A stretch of 64,000 nt of DNA from Pararge aegeria (lineage: Eukaryota > Arthropoda > Insecta > Lepidoptera > Nymphalidae), in assembly GCF_905163445.1 (NCBI RefSeq), contig NC_053189.1:13596001-13660000 (forward strand). The letters run 5' to 3'. Within the stretch, counting starts at the first letter, position 1. Every line of letters begins with the position of its first letter. Below the pieces are notes generated by a model, which was given only the letters and a program-made list of their open reading frames with translations, was not told the DNA's origin and did no database searches. This document shows, piece after piece, positions 1-11,500 of this stretch. Made by a program: the position numbers and the translations under genes.

Positions 1-333
1 CAAACATGTTAATAAAAAAACCAAGACCAAAGGTGGATAATAATATTATATGATTTTTAATAATTGTTGAACAATTAATATAATTTAATAATGAGTTTGC
101 AATATTAAAATAGTAATAAGGGAGTGTTAAGGATGGGTATCCTTTTAGATATAAATTAAAATATTTAAAAAACTTGTAAATTTTTACTATATTATATATA
201 AAAAAAATTGTTATTTATAAAATTACCCACATGAAATACATGAGGTCAAACTTTGGGGGCATTGGTCAATAATTTCAGAGTTTAATTAAAAAGAAGCCAG
301 CCATTTATGTCCTAATAAATTTTATATGATTAC

Positions 334-356
334 TCTATATATATATATATATATAT
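334..356. repeat. (AT)n microsatellite
   Basis: A run of about 11 TA dinucleotides in the CstF64 intron. It is a simple repeat. Confidence 0.9.
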
Positions 357-660
357 CATACCTAAGATACATTTTATATTGTGTATATTAAAAAAAAAAT
401 TGGTACAAATTATTGTGTTTTGTTGCATAGTTTTAGATGACAATATGATTAGCTGATTACAAAAATAATAACATTTTTTGTGGACTCCTTTACAGAACAA
501 AGCATGTTCAGATGTCTTGTAGCTCTAGTTTTTTAGGTATCATTGCCATCTTATTACAATTTTAAAAACCTACATCGACGAGATTATGAATATGGTTATC
601 ACCATCATATCACTACCGTGTAATTCTCATGTAATGTACACATCAAAAGTGCCACCTATG

Positions 661-700
661 GGTCTACTTGAATAAAAATATTTTTGACTTTGACTTTGAC
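661..700 (+). mobile_element. LINE 3' tail
   Basis: The sequence 'ctacttgaataaa' is followed by repeated 'gactttgac' units. This is the usual 3' terminus of lepidopteran non-LTR retrotransposons, and no coding part remains. Similar tails occur in this window near 14680, 20500 and 59880. Confidence 0.6.
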
Positions 701-788
701 ATCAAAAGTGCTTTCTCAGACCTAAAAGTATAAAGAATATAGTCCATAGAAGGCATAAATATTAGAGAAGTTTTGATTTGATCTATAC

Positions 789-1201
789 CTGAGGCCCTTG
801 CATAAGAGCTTGCATTTCCATTCTCGACTTCTCTGTACAAGCATTATCTACTCGTAGGGACCGACCACCAATTTCATATCCATTGAGATTTCTCATCGCG
901 CTTAGCGCCGTTTCCTGATCTTTGTATTCACAGAAACCATAACCTTTTGGTTTGCCGGTCTCACGATCAAACACCAATTTAAATGATAACACGGGGCCAA
1001 CTTCACTGAATATGTCTTTTAACTTCTCCTCAGTGGCTTCGTATGGTATATTTCCAACTGAAAGATTACTTGTTAGTGTCATTTCTATAAAAATGTAATA
1101 CAACCCTTGAAACAGGAATATGTGAAGTGAAACATACCGAAAACAGATCTCATGGATTTATCCATGATACTCTGCTCTTCTTTTTCTTTACTTTTATCCA
1201 T
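789..1201 (-). CDS. CstF64: Cleavage stimulation factor subunit 2 (CstF-64), first two coding exons, partial
   Basis: CstF-64 binds the GU-rich element downstream of poly(A) sites and helps position pre-mRNA 3' cleavage in the nucleus. Exon 1 is 1201-1138 (21 codons plus one base, donor GTATGT) and exon 2 is 1057-789 (donor GTATAG). The phases join (one base plus two) to restore the RRM strand motif VFVGNI, which the uninterrupted reading frame loses. About 110 residues are visible. They form one RRM from about residue 18 to 95, with RNP2 (VFVGNI), RNP1 (KGYGFCEY) and the CstF-64 signatures NIPYEATEEKLKDIFSEVGP and ETALSAMRNLNG. The hinge, proline/glycine-rich and C-terminal domains must lie beyond the left edge. 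The gene is divergent from SHOC2. Identity is firm because RRM loops this close to vertebrate CstF-64 are specific to that family. Confidence 0.93.
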
Positions 1202-3394
1202 TTTTATAAGAAATTTATTTAAACTTGACCTTAAATAGAATCTCACAAACGTATTGTGTTTATTTCGTTCGGTTAGTTATTGACAAAATGCTTAAGCTAA
1301 TTGCTAATGGCTATCAGACCACAGAACAATTGTATCAGACTCTGACTTGATCACTTGACGTTGACACACAAGGCTTTGACAAGAAAAATACAAATTTCAC
1401 GCGAAGCCATAAACAAAAATCTTAGACAGCTTTTTTTTCTGCTTTGAATAAATATTCTCCTTCGCTTTTAGCTTGAGGCGAAGACATTTGTAATAAATTA
1501 CTATCGACTTTACACAATTTTCTAAACTAAATTATTATTGTCAGGCTACAAGTTTAAAAATAGTGCTATTAATTTCCAATATAAACTGGACGCATGGAGT
1601 ATAGAGGACGAAAACCATAGCACTAATCAAATACACTTCCCATCTCAGTTTCAGCTAAGGAATTTGGTACTGTACTATACTATTTGGTACTATAGTGTAG
1701 ATAGTCTGATACACCCCGACGACTGGTTATTTTTCAATAGACAATCGGTTCGCTGGGTTCGGCTATTCGTTTATGGATTCAAAATGATAATATTCTTATT
1801 TTTCATTAAAACCAAGAAACCAAGACAATTCATTGGGTGAGTGTGGCCTGTACGACAGATCGTTCTCCTGAGTAGTATTTTTTCCTACACGAAATTAGCA
1901 TACATATAATATATGTACTCTTAATGATAACAAAATCGGGGGATACAGTTTGGCAATGTAGTTTCGAATATATTCTTTACATTCATTATTAAGTTATGTA
2001 ACTAGATAGCTAAAGGATCAAAGATTTTTATGACCTTAGGACTGGACTGTATTTTAAAGTATTTAAAAGTAATTCGCCATTTTAAAGTAATTCTGCTGCG
2101 GTTTGTCTGTTTGTTCAAGTTTAAGCCGTCAGTTCTTGACAAAGTTTATTAATTACATATAAGACAGCAGTTCCTCGCGACTTCCTCCGCGTAAGTAAAA
2201 TGGTACCAATAAAACACCACATGACCGAGTCAAGCCTTGCCGGCAACGTACAGAACGTTAGGCGATACCGGTATTGATTTAACGTTTACCAAACGTTAAA
2301 GAAAATATTGCCCATTTATACGTAGTCATGTACAGTAATCAGCCGTGTCTATAACACAGCCATTACATTATATCTTTATATATTGTGGACTTTCCTTTTT
2401 AAATCTCTTTATCCTCCTCCTCAAATCGCTTTCTCGATACTTCTGGGATTTTTTTTGCATTTGAATAGATTCATCTGAGTGTTATATTGCTGAAATACAG
2501 TTTATTCTTCATTTACATATTTTGTAAATAAAACCCGAAATAAGACGTTTACACTATCACAACTACCAGGATAACCAGGATGTTTCAAGACGATTGAATT
2601 TTTTTAAGCCACTTTAAAATACCAAAATATACTTAAGCATAAAAAATTGTTATTAAAATAAATAAACATGTATGTCTTTTAAAAGGGCTGATGTATTCAG
2701 TCTCGTCACTATGGTGGTGGGTAGGTAAATGATAATAGTACCTTGACTACCACCAAATCGAACTTTTGTCATTGATATTATAGGGTAGGTATTGTTTTAA
2801 ATTGAATGCTTCATTTGAATGTAATAGTACGATACAAAAAACTGCGATATAAAAATATGTCCATATTACATCTTAATAAAAAAAATATCCATACAAATAA
2901 CTGACACCTAATTTTTGGAACCCTAAATTCTTATTGAAGCTTTCAACACTAGATGTTCCCGTAATGCCAATCAGTTCACGCGTCAAGTTATGTTAAATGT
3001 TTTTTTTTTAAATTGACATTAATAAGTTATCTGCACCCTGCGTCTGTCATTTTGTAAAATCATTAAATGCGTTGGTTGTATCTTCGCTAAGCTAAGATTT
3101 TTTGAAAATTAAAATTTGTGTACATTCTATATCAAATTATTAATGATAAAGTATTGACTGTTGAGGTAATAATATTTTAAGTACTATTTTTGGCTAGGTA
3201 CAGATGCTTGTGATGAGATTTTCTTTGTTTTAAATCTTGTTGTTCCGCAAAGCATACCTTTTCTGAAAATAAGTATTGATTGTTTTTCTTGGAAGTGCGG
3301 TGACTTGTTAGAAAATAATAGGGAATGATTACAATATAATCCGTTTGTGTAAATAGACATTTATACTTTAATCAGATACTGCATAAACTGCGGA
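1202..3394. other. Divergent CstF64 / SHOC2 intergenic region
   Basis: This AT-rich spacer should hold the promoters and 5' UTRs of both divergent genes. A small open frame at 1538-1840 has no recognisable domain and looks random. A perfect 10-bp palindrome with a 3-nt loop lies at 2278-2300. I see no other gene or element. Confidence 0.6.
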
Positions 3395-5101
3395 ATGAAT
3401 CTTGATAATAATTCGTCCAGAGAAAACTCCGAAGCTTTAGATTCTATAAGCACGGTAAGCCCGAGAGAAAAGTACCACGGAATGAGAGAGAAAAAGTTGT
3501 CGGCCGCGTCTCTAACGAACACTGAGGGCGCGCGGCCTAAAGTAGTGACTGTTAAACATCCAGAGTCCAACAAGCCAAAGCCAACAGCTCGAAAAAATAA
3601 ACCAATACAAGCCGACCTAGACGTCATTAAAGAATTTATTCGATGTCGGGATGAGGGTGTAAAGAGATTGGACCTAAGCAAATCCTCTATTACATCCTTG
3701 CCACCTAATGTACGGGATTTAACACACCTAGTAGAGTTTTATCTATATGGAAACAAGTTAGTTGCTCTACCTGCTGAATTTGGCTGCCTGACTAACTTGC
3801 AAACGTTAGCATTAAATGAGAATTCACTAACAAGCTTACCTGACTCTCTAGCCAACTTAAGATGTTTAAAAGTGTTGGATTTGCGACATAACAAATTGAG
3901 TGATATACCTGAGGTTGTGTATAAGTTGACTTCTCTGACCACTTTGTTCTTACGGTTTAACAGAATTAGAGTTGTTGGTGATGGCATAGCCAATCTTACA
4001 AATCTTACAATGTTGAGTTTAAGAGAAAACAAAATAAAAGAATTATCCTCTGGAATTGGGAACCTTGTAAATTTGGTTACTTTTGATGTCTCTCATAATC
4101 ATTTGGAGCACCTACCACAGGAAATAGGTAACTGTGTAAATTTATCTACATTGGATTTGCAACACAATGAGCTACTCGATATACCAGAAACAATTGGCAA
4201 TCTTCATGCATTGAATCGCATTGGTCTTCGATATAATCGCCTGACTGGCATACCTGCAACATTGAGCAATTGTAAGCATATGGATGAGTTCAATGTTGAG
4301 GGAAACTCGATCTCACAACTGCCTGATGGGCTTCTTTGTAGTTTGACAGAGCTTACTAGCTTGACATTGTCTCGAAACTCATTTATGAGTTACCCCAGTG
4401 GTGGTCCTGCACAGTTCACAAGTGTCTCTGCCATAAACCTTGAACACAACCAAATTGATAAAATACCATATGGAATATTCTCAAGAGCTAGAAATTTAAC
4501 TAAATTGATTATGAAAGAGAACCTGCTGACATCATTACCGCTAGATATTGGGCAATGGACAAACATGGTAGAACTCAATTTGGGTACAAATCAATTGACT
4601 AAACTACCAGATGATATTCAGAGTCTTGTAAATTTGGAAGTGTTAATATTATCAAACAATCTTCTTAAGCGCATCCCACCTAGCATTGGTAATTTGAAAA
4701 AGCTGAGAGTATTAGATCTAGAGGAAAATAAAATAGAAGTCTTACCCAATGAAATTGGTTTACTTCAGGGGTTGAAAAAGTTAATAGTGCAATCCAATCA
4801 ATTGACATCACTGCCACGCTCCATTGGTCATCTTATTAATTTAACATATTTAAGTGTTGGTGAAAACAACTTGCAATATTTACCTGAAGAAATTGGTACC
4901 CTGGAAAATCTGGAGTCCCTGTATCTTAATGATAATCTAAATTTGTGCAATTTGCCATTTGAATTAGCTTTGTGTGTTAGCTTACAAATTATGAGTATTG
5001 AAAATTGTCCTTTGACATCTTTACCACCAGAAGTTGTGTCATCAGGGCCTTCTCTGGTAATCCAATACCTTAAATCACAGGGGCCATATAGAGCCATGTG
5101 A
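3395..5101 (+). CDS. Sur-8: Leucine-rich repeat protein SHOC2 (Sur-8 / soc-2 homologue)
   Basis: SHOC2 is the scaffold of the SHOC2-MRAS-PP1C phosphatase complex, which removes an inhibitory phosphate from RAF and so raises Ras/MAPK signalling. The ORF is 568 residues in a single exon, close to the usual length of about 580. Residues 1-72 are a hydrophilic, low-complexity tail. Then comes DVIKEFIRCRDEGVKRLDL, followed by about 20 LRRs of the LxxLxLxxNxLxxLP type (residues about 89-560), with the family's conserved blocks LAxLPAEFGCL-like, LDLRHNKL, LSLRENKIKEL and LDLQHNELLDIPETIGNL. The C-terminus SLVIQYLKSQGPYRAM matches the SHOC2 end. No canonical RVxF PP1-docking motif is obvious in the N-terminal tail; KVVTV at 49-53 is only loosely similar. 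There is no signal peptide or membrane segment. The lack of introns is odd beside its multi-exon neighbours, but the frame is intact. Confidence 0.96.
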   Translation: MNLDNNSSRENSEALDSISTVSPREKYHGMREKKLSAASLTNTEGARPKVVTVKHPESNKPKPTARKNKPIQADLDVIKEFIRCRDEGVKRLDLSKSSITSLPPNVRDLTHLVEFYLYGNKLVALPAEFGCLTNLQTLALNENSLTSLPDSLANLRCLKVLDLRHNKLSDIPEVVYKLTSLTTLFLRFNRIRVVGDGIANLTNLTMLSLRENKIKELSSGIGNLVNLVTFDVSHNHLEHLPQEIGNCVNLSTLDLQHNELLDIPETIGNLHALNRIGLRYNRLTGIPATLSNCKHMDEFNVEGNSISQLPDGLLCSLTELTSLTLSRNSFMSYPSGGPAQFTSVSAINLEHNQIDKIPYGIFSRARNLTKLIMKENLLTSLPLDIGQWTNMVELNLGTNQLTKLPDDIQSLVNLEVLILSNNLLKRIPPSIGNLKKLRVLDLEENKIEVLPNEIGLLQGLKKLIVQSNQLTSLPRSIGHLINLTYLSVGENNLQYLPEEIGTLENLESLYLNDNLNLCNLPFELALCVSLQIMSIENCPLTSLPPEVVSSGPSLVIQYLKSQGPYRAM

Positions 5102-5202
5102 TATGAGGTTGATGATTATTATCAATCAACTTTGCCAGGTTCTGATAATAATTAATAACACATTGCAAGTATGTCAAGTCCTAAAAGCAAGTGTTTTCAT
5201 AA

Positions 5203-5208
5203 AATAAA
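5203..5208 (+). terminator. Candidate SHOC2 poly(A) signal AATAAA
   Basis: This is the first AATAAA after the SHOC2 stop codon, about 100 bp downstream. Further hexamers follow near 5228 and 5270, so the true cleavage site is uncertain. Confidence 0.45.
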
Positions 5209-6451
5209 GGAAATTGAGTGTAATATTAAATAAATCTATATTGGGACTTAGCATTTTGAGTACCAAATGAATAAAGCATTTCAAAATTATACATGATTGC
5301 ATATTATGTACAGCTGTGGCAAACAATTTTGTCTTTTATTTTTTACATAAAATTAAACTGCAGTTTTTCTTTGTCTGGAGTACTTGGTGTTTGTAACAGT
5401 ATTTTACAAATTTAAAGGGTAGCTACAATGATTGTGTCAACACTGTCTGAATAAGTACGCAGTAAGAATAATTGTTATTGTTATAATAATAATTGCTGTA
5501 TATAATGTAAATGCGCAATCAACTGTAGGTGAGTTTATTAGTCCTAAATCTTGTTTAAGAACTATTCACAAGTGTATATAAATTTAAGTATGAACTATGT
5601 AGATGCCAAAATTATAATGAAATACATAATATGCTAAATATTTTCATATAATATGTATGTTAAGCTTGTTATGTTACATGATTAATCAATAAGGCAGACT
5701 TAGCAGTATTTGCAAAATGTTTTACAACCAGCTTTAAACAATGTCTTCTCTTTGTTACAAATCTATTTTGCCAGCCAAAAGAAGGATATTCTCCATTTTC
5801 TATTTGTTTACAGAGAACTTGCGTTTATGTATTTTGTATTTTTGTCTCAATTCATATGGATCTCTAATATTGGTCAGTATTTATCTTGGTCATAGTATTA
5901 TTACCACTACTAATTTTATACAACATATGTGTGATATATCATAAATCTGTTAAAGAAAATCCAGTCATTCAAGTAAATGATATATCAGAACCTATCTACT
6001 TAATGATTTATATTATGTAGGATGTTAGGGCATAGATGTGCTATTTATCAATGTTGTCCTAAAATGTTGCATTTAAAAATTGCTCTTTGTAATCTTTAAG
6101 TATTTTTCATGATATAATATAGTTAAGTTAAGTTGCCACAATTATTTATGTATTTGTTAAAAAATCATTTTGTTGCACTATGATTAATGGTCAGGCTAAG
6201 GGGCCCAGACCATGGTTACTTTAGTCATACAGGTTCTATTGTACTAGTTGTAGCAATCATGATTATTACTTTACATATAATGCCAATTGTTCTGTCTTTA
6301 AATTAGGAGTGTAGAATATACATAAACAACATAGGTGTTGACTTGAATGTCTTCTAATAGTGTACTTTGTTGGTACCTTTTTTATTGTATATTATATTGA
6401 ATTAAGCTTTCTTTAACTGTATGTAGGAATGCAATAAGTTAAATGCTATTA

Positions 6452-6709
6452 CTCCTGCACAGCTAGCATGGGCAGGAGACAATTATATTCCCAGGGAATG
6501 GATATAAATTTATCTTCTCGCACAGCTTTATAAACTGTCCGAGCACTGGCGCATAAGTGGATATAATATACAAATAATATATGTGTATTAACGGGGGTAA
6601 ACTTCTCCTATTCTATTTTCCAGTGATTTAGCAGATGGGCACGTTAATTATATCCCTTGTCCTGACAATATATAATTTGTATCTCCCGACCGTGCTAGCC
6701 CTGCTGGAG
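6452..6709. mobile_element. MITE-like element with imperfect terminal inverted repeats
   Basis: The left end (CTCCTGCACAGCTAGCATGG...) and the reverse complement of the right end (CTCCAGCAGGGCTAGCACGG...) align over about 38 bp with a few mismatches. The 258-bp element has no ORF and its interior is strongly self-complementary (tatatcc/ggatata blocks). This suggests a non-autonomous DNA transposon. No clear target-site duplication is visible. Confidence 0.55.
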
Positions 6710-8580
6710 GGCTAGACTTATAAAAAACGCAACTAAGATCGCCGACATATACCACTCTCTTTTACTCATCGCACATAACTGAGAGATTCCATCATTTGAA
6801 AGTAATATCTATCTTCATTCATCTCAGGGCTTAAGTTTCATTACCACAATTCAACATGACTGTTTAATAAACCTCTCCTGGGAGAGTGCACTATATAGGG
6901 ATTTAACACCTCTCTATGCAACTTTAAAAATATAATTGAAGCAAAATAAAATATATAATTCATATCTGCTACTAATATATATTTTTCATAAATGTTTATC
7001 TAAATGTTAGAGATTAAAATTGGCATTTCTTGTTATTTATACTAGATTATTGTATTTCAAATATCATACCTGCAAGTGCAATACTATTGCAATATAATAA
7101 TCGTCATTCGATTGATGTAATTCAAACTGTAAAATGTTTTATCCCAAAAATCGTGACTATAATGTTTAAACAACAATGTGTTATATTAAATTACATAATT
7201 TAAATGGTTGTTTCAATTATACTATATATAAACTGGTAAATGTAAAAAAAAACAGCAGCTATAATTCAATAATTTATAAAGTGCAGTACATATTACAATA
7301 AGATTTATTTGTAAATTGCGCATTTGTTCTTATTACATAAATAATTAAAGTTTATATACACATTAATTTCAAAGCGTCTTCTGTAACTCAAAGCAGTCTA
7401 TAAAGTATTCATGAGTAATATCGATGCGGTATAATCACACTAAAATGCCGTCGTCATCTTAAGCTATGATTTTCACATACAAAAATATTTGACCTAAAAA
7501 GAAGACTATAAAACACTTGATTACATCACATTTCCATCTATTGGCAAAAAAATACTATTAGTTACATAAATGAATTTCAAATGATTGTAAAAATGTTAAT
7601 CTATAAGTACTTACAAATACAAAAACAAACCCCAAAAAAAATATCAATCTAAGTACCTATTTATTTCTTTACATCTGATATGCCATGCATTGCATCAAAT
7701 TATTGAAACCGGTTATCTATATTCAATGCTATAAATTATGCAATAAAAATACTTGTACCTTCAGTGTAGGTTACAAAAATGTATGCAAGTTTCTTGAACA
7801 ACAATAAGCAACTGTTTAAGCTTAAATAAATAATTATTTTTGTGATGTAGCTTACCCTGAGAACATTCATCCATTCTTAAGGCAAATACACTTTTATAGC
7901 ATTCAATTATCCATCTTTAGCTATTTCTAGCTAAGTTATACTAATTTTATTATGTGCCTAGTTATTATTTCTAAGTTGTATTTTATGTATAGAAGAAAAC
8001 TATTATAAAATTCAGATGGTTATCATATAAATGCCTGTCAATACAAAATATTCATCCTTGCAGGTTGCAACTAAGAAATTATTATTATTTGAGTATGCAT
8101 TTCACATAACTAGCTTCATTACTAATTGTCAGTCCTTATTCACAAGTTGCATAAGAATAATTCGAAACGTCAAAATTTTTGAGGTCATAATTCCATAATA
8201 TTATAAAAATAATAATATTATTATTTCTCAAATATTTATAAACAGTAACAATTTGTTTCCAACCTCAGCTCCTAAAATGCAACTAAAATAACTGAAACTT
8301 ACATATCTATTCTAAAATCTTTGGCATTTTCATTTGCTTTGATAAGCAGAGAACATAAATTAAAAACTATTTACGTTGTGATGCTAATATCAATTTTGTC
8401 TCACATAGAAGAAATATCACCATTTAGTTATATTATGGCACATTAAATGTATAAGGCAATTGCTAATAATGAGAATTTGTAATAGAATTGAAGTGTTCTA
8501 ATACTGGATTAGAAACATATTATTACTGTTGCTTTGAGATTCCTGCTTGTGTGACATATTGGTGTCAACATTTGCCATAT

Positions 8581-11500
8581 TTACATAATTAAACACTTCC
8601 TCTGGTGTCTCTTCTGTGGTTCTGGTCTCAACACAGCACGAACAGCTTCATCAAACACCTGAAATCATATGACAAATGAAGCAGGAATGTAAGTCATAAA
8701 CTTTGTTTTTTTTTAAACGGGAAAAATTGTTTACCAATGCTAATTTTTTTTATGGTGGTTATGTATCATTAATGAAACATCATCAATAGCCTATAACAGT
8801 TCTCTGCTGGAAAAATAGCCTCTCCTAAAAGGAGGGTTTTTATCACAATCTAAATCCATCAATAGATTAGCACAGAGTATGTTTGCTTGAACTGTATTCT
8901 GATGGACACCACGCGGCATTAATAAATTTTCATTAAATACTCCAAAAGGACCTGTGACTTTGAGAGACCTTAATTAATGCGATGCTAAATCACCTCGGAA
9001 GACTGCATTATAGCAAACCTTAAGTCACTCAGCGGACGATGGCAAGGGCTATGCTCAGAGTATCTCTACGTGTTCAAATCAGGAATGAGGAGATCGTAAT
9101 AGAACCAAAGTTACGGACATAGCCCAACGCGCAGCTCGAAGCGATTGATGGGCATTGGGGTCCCAAGGTGCTGGAATGTCGACCTCGCACCGGTAAACGC
9201 AGCGTTGGTGGTTTACCGGGAATGCCCATCGACGAGGTAGACAGATGACGAACGAGCCGCTGGACCCAAGCGGCATAAGATCGTGGTATTTGAACTCCCC
9301 ACAAAAGACCTACGTCCAGCAGTGGACATCCCAAAGGACGTCCAATGATGACACGATGAGATAAAGTTAATCACTTCTTGATAAACTAATTTGTATTATT
9401 GATCAAAAAAGTTCGCGCGGCTTTTTGACAGTAAACGCTGGCGGCATGCGTCCCAGAGGCTCTACAACGATGTTGAATACACAAATCGCAATTATAATAA
9501 AAAGATGCAATGTTTCAGCTCGATGAAAGAGAGAGTGTACCTCTAATGTTGCGAGCATATGGGATCCGAGACCGAGTCCCACGAGGCCTAATAACAACTG
9601 CCTCTTTGGAAACCCTACTCATCTTATTATAGCTTTTGTAGGTTTCGTGGTTTTAATATATCATACATAAACGGGTTTTTGGAAATACACTTTTATAACT
9701 TTTATGGTTTGTTTAAGATAAATTAACGATACATAAAGCTTTCATACATATAATTATCGTCAACCTGTGAAAGCTATCAGCTATTATCCTGCGGTCTACG
9801 CTATACGAGGCGCGGCGACTAATTACACGAAATACTGTTTTACATTGACTACTAACACTATTGGCGACAGTGGTTCTCCTATGGATCCCTTAGATTTCAG
9901 GCACTCGAGGTTACACTCTCCCTTTCATATTATATTCTTTGATCAGGTTGAATCCCATCGTAGAATTTAATAGAAAAATAAATAAAACAATATTATATTA
10001 TTCTCGAAAACGCAATAAAAATACAGCACATTTATTGTAAATATGGTACCAATCAACACATTGACCAATACATTAAATTGCAGCCAAAGTACGTCATTGG
10101 CTGCAATTTGGTAAGGTGGAACACATTTTATCTTAGCATTATTCTTATTAAGCAAATTAGATGTTTATTCATTTTTGATTTAAAAGTGCTCATATTATTG
10201 GTGGTGGAGTAAATAGTGGCAGAGTTCCAGATCTTTGCAAGCAAATGAGAAACACGGAAGCAAATGCTTTGGTTGTATCCATTTGATATCAACAATGGAC
10301 ATCCTTATGATGCCTTTAAATTCAATGATAAAAGATAAGCGGGTACAATATTTAAACAGTTCTAGAGCACACACTTGAAGTATATCTTGTAGTATTATAG
10401 ACAGGTAACCTTGTAATAATGCCTCAAACTTTAGAGCCTTTTTTAACACTATCAAAAATACCGACTTTCTATTTTGTGTGTGCTCACAATTAAAGCTGTT
10501 GATAACTAAAGAAATATCCTAATTAATACTAACTTGCTTAAGACCACGTTGTGTCAAAGCTGAGCACTCCATATACTTGACAGCTCTTATTTTATTAGCC
10601 AGTTTCTGTCCTTGTTCCCTCTTCAAAGGGGACATACCTTGTTCAGAGAGGAGACTTAGTGTTTCACGATCATCCCTTAAATCAATTTTTGTGCCTATAA
10701 AAAGATAAAGCAATTAGTTAGTCAAAGTCACAAAATTCATATAATGTCTTTTTTCATCCAAAACCTCTTTTTCATCCAATTGCCTCTTAATGTTATGTCA
10801 AAGGTTTGGGTTTAAAAGTTTGGGATACGAAAATCTACATAATCGCAAACCAACGAAAAATATATTTTTGTAGGGAAATAATAATTACAAACTAAAATTA
10901 ATATTTGCAATAAATATAGGGCGTCTAACTGTTCACTTATGGGCATGCACTTATGGGACTTAGCCGCTGGGCTAAATAAGCGCCAACTCTTGGGTCACCA
11001 GATGTAAGGACAATTTTTGTAAAACTTTTCGTGTCCGAAGACCATGGCCCCAGAGTCTACAACGCAAGCGCCGCAAAAACGTAGTCATTACAAACAGTAT
11101 TTTCGGCGCTTAAGCATTTGAGCAGATTCGGCAGCTGCTGCCGCTTTCTGGAACGTACTCGGCAAGTGAGAAGCTGCCAACGTATCAACGCAGGTTGAAT
11201 TCCCACACCAGCGCACGCCCCATCGACCATGGTACTTTAGTCATACCGTCTGGTCTCTTGCCATCATCCCTGAACAAACCGGGAGGTTCCAATTGTGCAG
11301 GAATAGACGCAGAGGCAAGAGCGCGACGGACTATATCATGGATAGCGCTGTGACGATACAAACGGCCAAACAAATCGCAAACCTAAACAAAATTTTTATA
11401 CAATATTCTATCTTTGGCTTTGAAAGAACTAATCTAAGTAAATTTTTAGTCTGGTAGGACAAAGTTGCAGGACATTATGTTACCATTAATTTTAATTATT

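Larger units (their letters stand above)
1..788 (-). other. CstF64 intron 2 (left part), noncoding
   Basis: This stretch follows a clean donor at 788/787 on the minus strand and contains no recognisable exon. It is AT-rich. It holds an (AT)n run near 334-356 and a LINE 3' tail at 661-700. The next CstF64 exon is probably outside the window. Confidence 0.7.
5102..8580. other. Convergent SHOC2 / Mtl 3' UTR and intergenic region
   Basis: This AT-rich region between the two convergent 3' ends probably contains both 3' UTRs. Short frames near 5710-5944 have no domain. The only defined element I see is a MITE-like inverted-repeat element at 6452-6709. Confidence 0.6.

Noticed and set aside
1538..1840. 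100-codon plus-strand open frame between CstF64 and SHOC2
   Set aside because: Composition looks like translated AT-rich noncoding DNA and no motif is present.
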